A stretch of DNA of 20,628 nt from Chromera velia (lineage: Eukaryota; Sar; Chromeraceae): positions 9,527 through 30,154 of the forward strand of contig JAHBMJ010001476.1 of assembly GCA_018398765.1 (NCBI GenBank). The letters run 5' to 3'. The notes under the pieces were generated by a model. The model was not told where the DNA came from, searched no databases, and saw nothing but the letters and a program-made list of their open reading frames with translations. This document shows positions 17,762 to 20,628 of this stretch, piece by piece. Every line of letters begins with the position of its first letter. Position 1 is the first letter of the stretch. The position numbers and the translations under genes are program-made.

Positions 17762-19618
17762 ATGGATCCGTTTACTATCACTCCTGAGCTCATCCAGCAG
17801 CTCATTCAAACTCAACAGCAGCAGCAAGCTGAGATCCAGGCACTGCAGGTCCAAAACGGGCAGTTGACCCAACAGAATCAACAACTGCACCAAGAGCTGA
17901 TCAACCACCAGCAGACAGTCGGGACAGCACAACAGGGCACCGCGGGGAACAGCCCCCCAGCGGCCGTGAAGTCAAATTTGAAACCCAAAGAGCCGTTCAC
18001 GTACGCAGGCAGTCGCAAGCAACTCCCAGATTGGCTCCGTACGACAGAAAGATGGCTTCGCTTGTCGCGAGCGTCGGAAGCCGAGAAATGCGAAGCAGCA
18101 TGTCAGTACCTATCCTGTCCCCTGCAGAGGTGGTACGAGCTCGAAAACCTCCGAACGCCGTTCCAGGGGTGGGAGAATTTCAAAGAGAGGATTGGGAAGA
18201 AATTCAAAGACCCAAATGCTCAGACACGTTTGCGAGAGGAAGTCCGAGCGATGAAATGTGGGAACAAGACAGTACAGAAGTACACCGATGACTTCATAGA
18301 GAAGGCCATGCAAATTGAGGATGTCACAGAAGCCGACCTGCTGCACGACTACCTCAGGGGATTGCCAACTGACATTCGTCTCGCTGTGAAGCGTCGGGGA
18401 GTCACGGAAGTTGAGGCCGTCATGACAGTGGCAGATGAGGAAGACCAATTGATCAGAGGCGAGCGCGCCGATGGGGGCAGGCACGCGGTGCAACAGCGCA
18501 ACATGGATAGGCCTGCACCGATGGAAATAGATAGATTGTCGCGCTTATACGCGCTGTCGCACGAGCAGGTGCAGAGGCATATCAGAGAAGATAGATGTTT
18601 CAACTGCCACCAACAGGGCCACCGGGCGAACAGGTGCCCAAAGTCTAACAACCGTCTCCTCCCCCAGCAGCACCGAAACTTCCCATACCAGTCATTTCAG
18701 CAGCAACAACAGCAGCATCGGAATGCCCCTCCCCGTCCTGACAATCGGAATTTCAGGCACATGGGGGTTGGCAACCCTCTCGTGCAACCTCAGGGTCCGG
18801 TGGTGCCCTCAGGCCTTGCACCTTCGCCCATGCAGCACCAGCAGATGTGGCAGCCTGCCGCACGCCCAGTCACTGACTTCCCGCCGGGGTTGTGGGGGTC
18901 ACAACAGCAGAATCAGAATGCAGGCATGCGGAACGGCTACCCGTTTCGCAGATATTACTCCACGAAGACCTCCCGCGCACCGGGGAAGCTTATCCGCTTC
19001 CACGGTTGGTTAGCAGGGGTCCCTGTTCGCTGTCTGTACGATCCTGGGGCAGATTCGAACTTCCTTGCCCATTCCGTTGCCGAGTCGAACCGTTTCACTC
19101 TCTGGGATCTTGATGAGCCAACCGCATGCAAGGGCGGGTTGAACGGGGGACCGCAGCTTCCGATTTCCCAGGAGGTCAAAGGCCTTCCTCTCTGCATCCA
19201 GGGCTTCAGCGCGCCCCTGGATCTCACAGTAGTCGATCTGGACGATGATTACGATGTTGTGTTGGGGATGCCCTTCTGTGAGGAGTACATTCCTATCCCA
19301 CATTACCGTGAGAAGGCCCTCACGATCCCCGCGTATGAGTCGCCGACCGGGAGAGACTTGCTCCTGCTTGACAGTGAGGAGTACCCGGCGGAAGGGGAGG
19401 GGGAGGACTTCTTTAGCCAGAGAGAGCTCCGTTGGCTGATGAAGAGACCCAGTTCCCGTGTGTATCTGTTCCGCCTCGAAGTAGTGCGAAAGGGCGGGGT
19501 GAGTGATACGTTGGGGATGCATTCCCTGCAGTCTGCCGGTAAGCCCGGAGACCCACCGCCCCTTTCATCTTTCCCTCCTGACCATCCCATCAATTCTTCG
19601 ACCTACACGGGATTCTGA
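17762..19618 (+). CDS. Ty3/Gypsy Gag-protease polyprotein (618 aa)
   Basis: It begins at ATG 17762, 64 bp after the primer-binding site, with TGA at 19616-19618. Residues ~10-55 are a Gln-rich coiled coil. Residues ~90-240 resemble the retrotransposon Gag capsid domain (W-L-R...R-W-Y-E-L...F-K-D...Y-L-R-G-L). A CCHC zinc knuckle (C279-x2-C-x4-H-x4-C292) follows, then a Gln-rich linker. A retroviral-type aspartic protease lies at ~410-515, with active-site Asp427 and the C-terminal V-V-L-G-M-P motif (499-504). The active site reads D-P-G-A where D-[ST]-G-A is usual, which may impair cleavage. Gag packages element RNA and protease matures the polyprotein. The pol region continues in the same frame beyond the stop. 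Confidence 0.9.
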   Translation: MDPFTITPELIQQLIQTQQQQQAEIQALQVQNGQLTQQNQQLHQELINHQQTVGTAQQGTAGNSPPAAVKSNLKPKEPFTYAGSRKQLPDWLRTTERWLRLSRASEAEKCEAACQYLSCPLQRWYELENLRTPFQGWENFKERIGKKFKDPNAQTRLREEVRAMKCGNKTVQKYTDDFIEKAMQIEDVTEADLLHDYLRGLPTDIRLAVKRRGVTEVEAVMTVADEEDQLIRGERADGGRHAVQQRNMDRPAPMEIDRLSRLYALSHEQVQRHIREDRCFNCHQQGHRANRCPKSNNRLLPQQHRNFPYQSFQQQQQQHRNAPPRPDNRNFRHMGVGNPLVQPQGPVVPSGLAPSPMQHQQMWQPAARPVTDFPPGLWGSQQQNQNAGMRNGYPFRRYYSTKTSRAPGKLIRFHGWLAGVPVRCLYDPGADSNFLAHSVAESNRFTLWDLDEPTACKGGLNGGPQLPISQEVKGLPLCIQGFSAPLDLTVVDLDDDYDVVLGMPFCEEYIPIPHYREKALTIPAYESPTGRDLLLLDSEEYPAEGEGEDFFSQRELRWLMKRPSSRVYLFRLEVVRKGGVSDTLGMHSLQSAGKPGDPPPLSSFPPDHPINSSTYTGF

Positions 19619-19783
19619 AAGCACCTCCAGAGCAAAGAAGTCCCACCCAGCGTCCAACCAGTTCTCGAGAAACATTTTGATCGATTCCCAGACGAGCTCC
19701 CGGGTCTCCCGCCCTACCGAAAGATCGAGTGTGAGATCAAGCTCGAGGCAGGGCACTCTCCTCCTGCGAGAGCACCCTACTGA
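19616..19783 (+). other. Two in-frame TGA codons between protease and reverse transcriptase
   Basis: TGA at 19616-19618 (followed by AAG) and TGA at 19781-19783 (followed by CTA) lie in the single gag-pol frame with no frameshift between them. The intervening 54 codons read as normal protease-RT linker. The second stop sits where the family usually has a basic residue before the first RT motif. Confidence 0.85.
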
Positions 19784-20628
19784 CTATCATACGGTCAGCT
19801 TGACGAGCTGAGACGGCAGTTGGACTCATACCTCGAGAAAGGGCACATCCGCCCTTCGACAAGTCCATACGCTGCGCCAGTCCTGTTTGTACAGAAGGCA
19901 GACGGGACGCAACGGATGTGCATCGACTTCACGGGACTCAATAAGATCACAACCCGCGACAAATTCCCCATTCCTCACCCAGAGGAGCTGCTGAGTCGCC
20001 TCCACGGCGCGAAATTTTTCTCGTCTCTGGACTTACGGCAATACTTCCATCAGACAAGGATCAGGGAGGGAGACGAGGAGAAGACGGCGTTCGTCACAAG
20101 GTACGGCAGTTTTGAATGGCTGGTGATGCCGTTTGGTTTGTGTAACGCACCTTCCATCAGCATGTGTCTCATCACGGATGTGCTCAGACCACTCCTTGAC
20201 AAGTGTGTTGTTATGTTTATTGATGATGTTCTTGTTTTCAGCCGCACTCCGGAGGAGCATATCGAGCACATCAACAAGGTCCTTTCCCTTTTGAGAGAAC
20301 ACCAACTCTACGTCAAGGTCTCTAAATGCGCATGGCTTCAGACAGAGGCGAAATTTTTGGGGTTGGTGGTTGATGAGAAGGGGGTCAAACCAAGCCATGA
20401 GAAAATGCAAGGGCTCACTGAGTTCGCACAACCCACAGACCGCACTTCCCTGCGCCAGTTTCTAGGACTGGCCAATTGGTTTCGCCGGTTTGTCTCGAGG
20501 TTCTCGTTTCTTGCGGGGCCTCTCACATTCCTCCTCCAAGGGAACGTCCCCTTCGAATGGAAGACTGCACAGTCGCGTGCGTTTGCTGAGCTGAAGAAGG
20601 CAGTACAGGAGCATGCCACCCTTGTCCT
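19619..20628 (+). pseudogene. Ty3/Gypsy pol (reverse transcriptase, start of RNase H), stop-interrupted and cut by the window
   Basis: The frame continues directly from gag-protease. It is interrupted by the TGA at 19616-19618 and a second TGA at 19781-19783, after which it stays open to the window end (about 280 codons). Reverse transcriptase copies element RNA into DNA. The motif A aspartate (L-D-L, codon 20030-20032) and the motif C pair (F-I-D-D, 20216-20227) are present, so the catalytic Asp triad is kept, with Phe in place of the usual Tyr. The V-M-P-F-G-L box (~20123-20140) is followed by a degenerate stretch where the family has A-P-x-x-F-Q-R. The connection segment F-L-G-L-A-N-W-F-R-R-F lies at ~20459-20491, and the RNase H-like domain starts near 20540. 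Point-mutation decay is the simplest explanation; stop readthrough is possible. Confidence 0.85.

Larger units (their letters stand above)
17686..20628 (+). mobile_element. Ty3/Gypsy LTR retrotransposon, 3' part outside the window
   Basis: Order is primer-binding site, gag with CCHC zinc knuckle, aspartic protease, reverse transcriptase with its connection segment, and the start of RNase H. The window ends there, so integrase and the 3' LTR are not seen. Protease-RT-RNase H order and the RT sequence place it in Ty3/Gypsy (Metaviridae-like) rather than Copia, where integrase precedes RT. The copy is probably inactive: two in-frame TGA codons interrupt pol, and the RT has degenerate patches. 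Confidence 0.9.

Overview
The window is nuclear DNA of a eukaryotic protist. A ten-exon protein gene with GT-AG introns fills the first 60%. A Ty3/Gypsy LTR retrotransposon enters from the right, and degenerate repeat-rich DNA lies between them. Intron-rich coding with a giant disordered Ser/Pro/Gln-rich tail, mixed base composition and decaying retroelements would suit a chromerid-type or other algal/alveolate genome. Nothing here fixes the species, so that placement is a weak inference. All supported features are on the + strand.

Layout. 1-1363: upstream DNA with a GGATA-type repeat patch (661-800) and GC-rich palindromic tetranucleotide tracts (1069-1148). 1364-12458: one gene of ten exons (1364-1490, 1642-1800, 2002-2148, 2496-2560, 2967-3156, 3961-4092, 4407-4452, 4865-4980, 5202-5351, 5575-12458). 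The spliced frame is continuous and predicts 2671 residues: two tandem pleckstrin-homology (PH) domains (about residues 31-185 and 261-378) and a roughly 2290-residue low-complexity tail encoded by one 6.9-kb exon. 12459-14700: 3' flank turning AT-rich, with hairpins and a primer-binding-site-like sequence. 14702-15515: two short offset ORFs of unknown function. About 15574-16083: a weak non-LTR reverse-transcriptase remnant. 16500-17340: AT-rich low-complexity DNA. 17686-20628: Ty3/Gypsy element with an initiator-tRNA-Met-type primer-binding site, intact gag-protease ORF, and a pol region in the same frame interrupted by two TGA codons and cut by the window edge.

The most interesting object is the double-PH gene. 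Its tail carries six copies of a motif of the type S-G-S-L-x-S-S-G-x-S-W-V-x-L, about 165 residues apart. Each contains a W-x-x-L/V core flanked by Ser and acidic residues, the shape of an Atg8-interacting (AIM/LIR) motif. With two N-terminal PH domains, this suggests a multivalent membrane or autophagy-related scaffold. The motif and spacing are visible; the function is inference. The gene also shows a strikingly uniform 5' splice site, GTCAGT/GTCAGC in seven of nine introns, and intron positions shared between the two PH domains that record an internal duplication.
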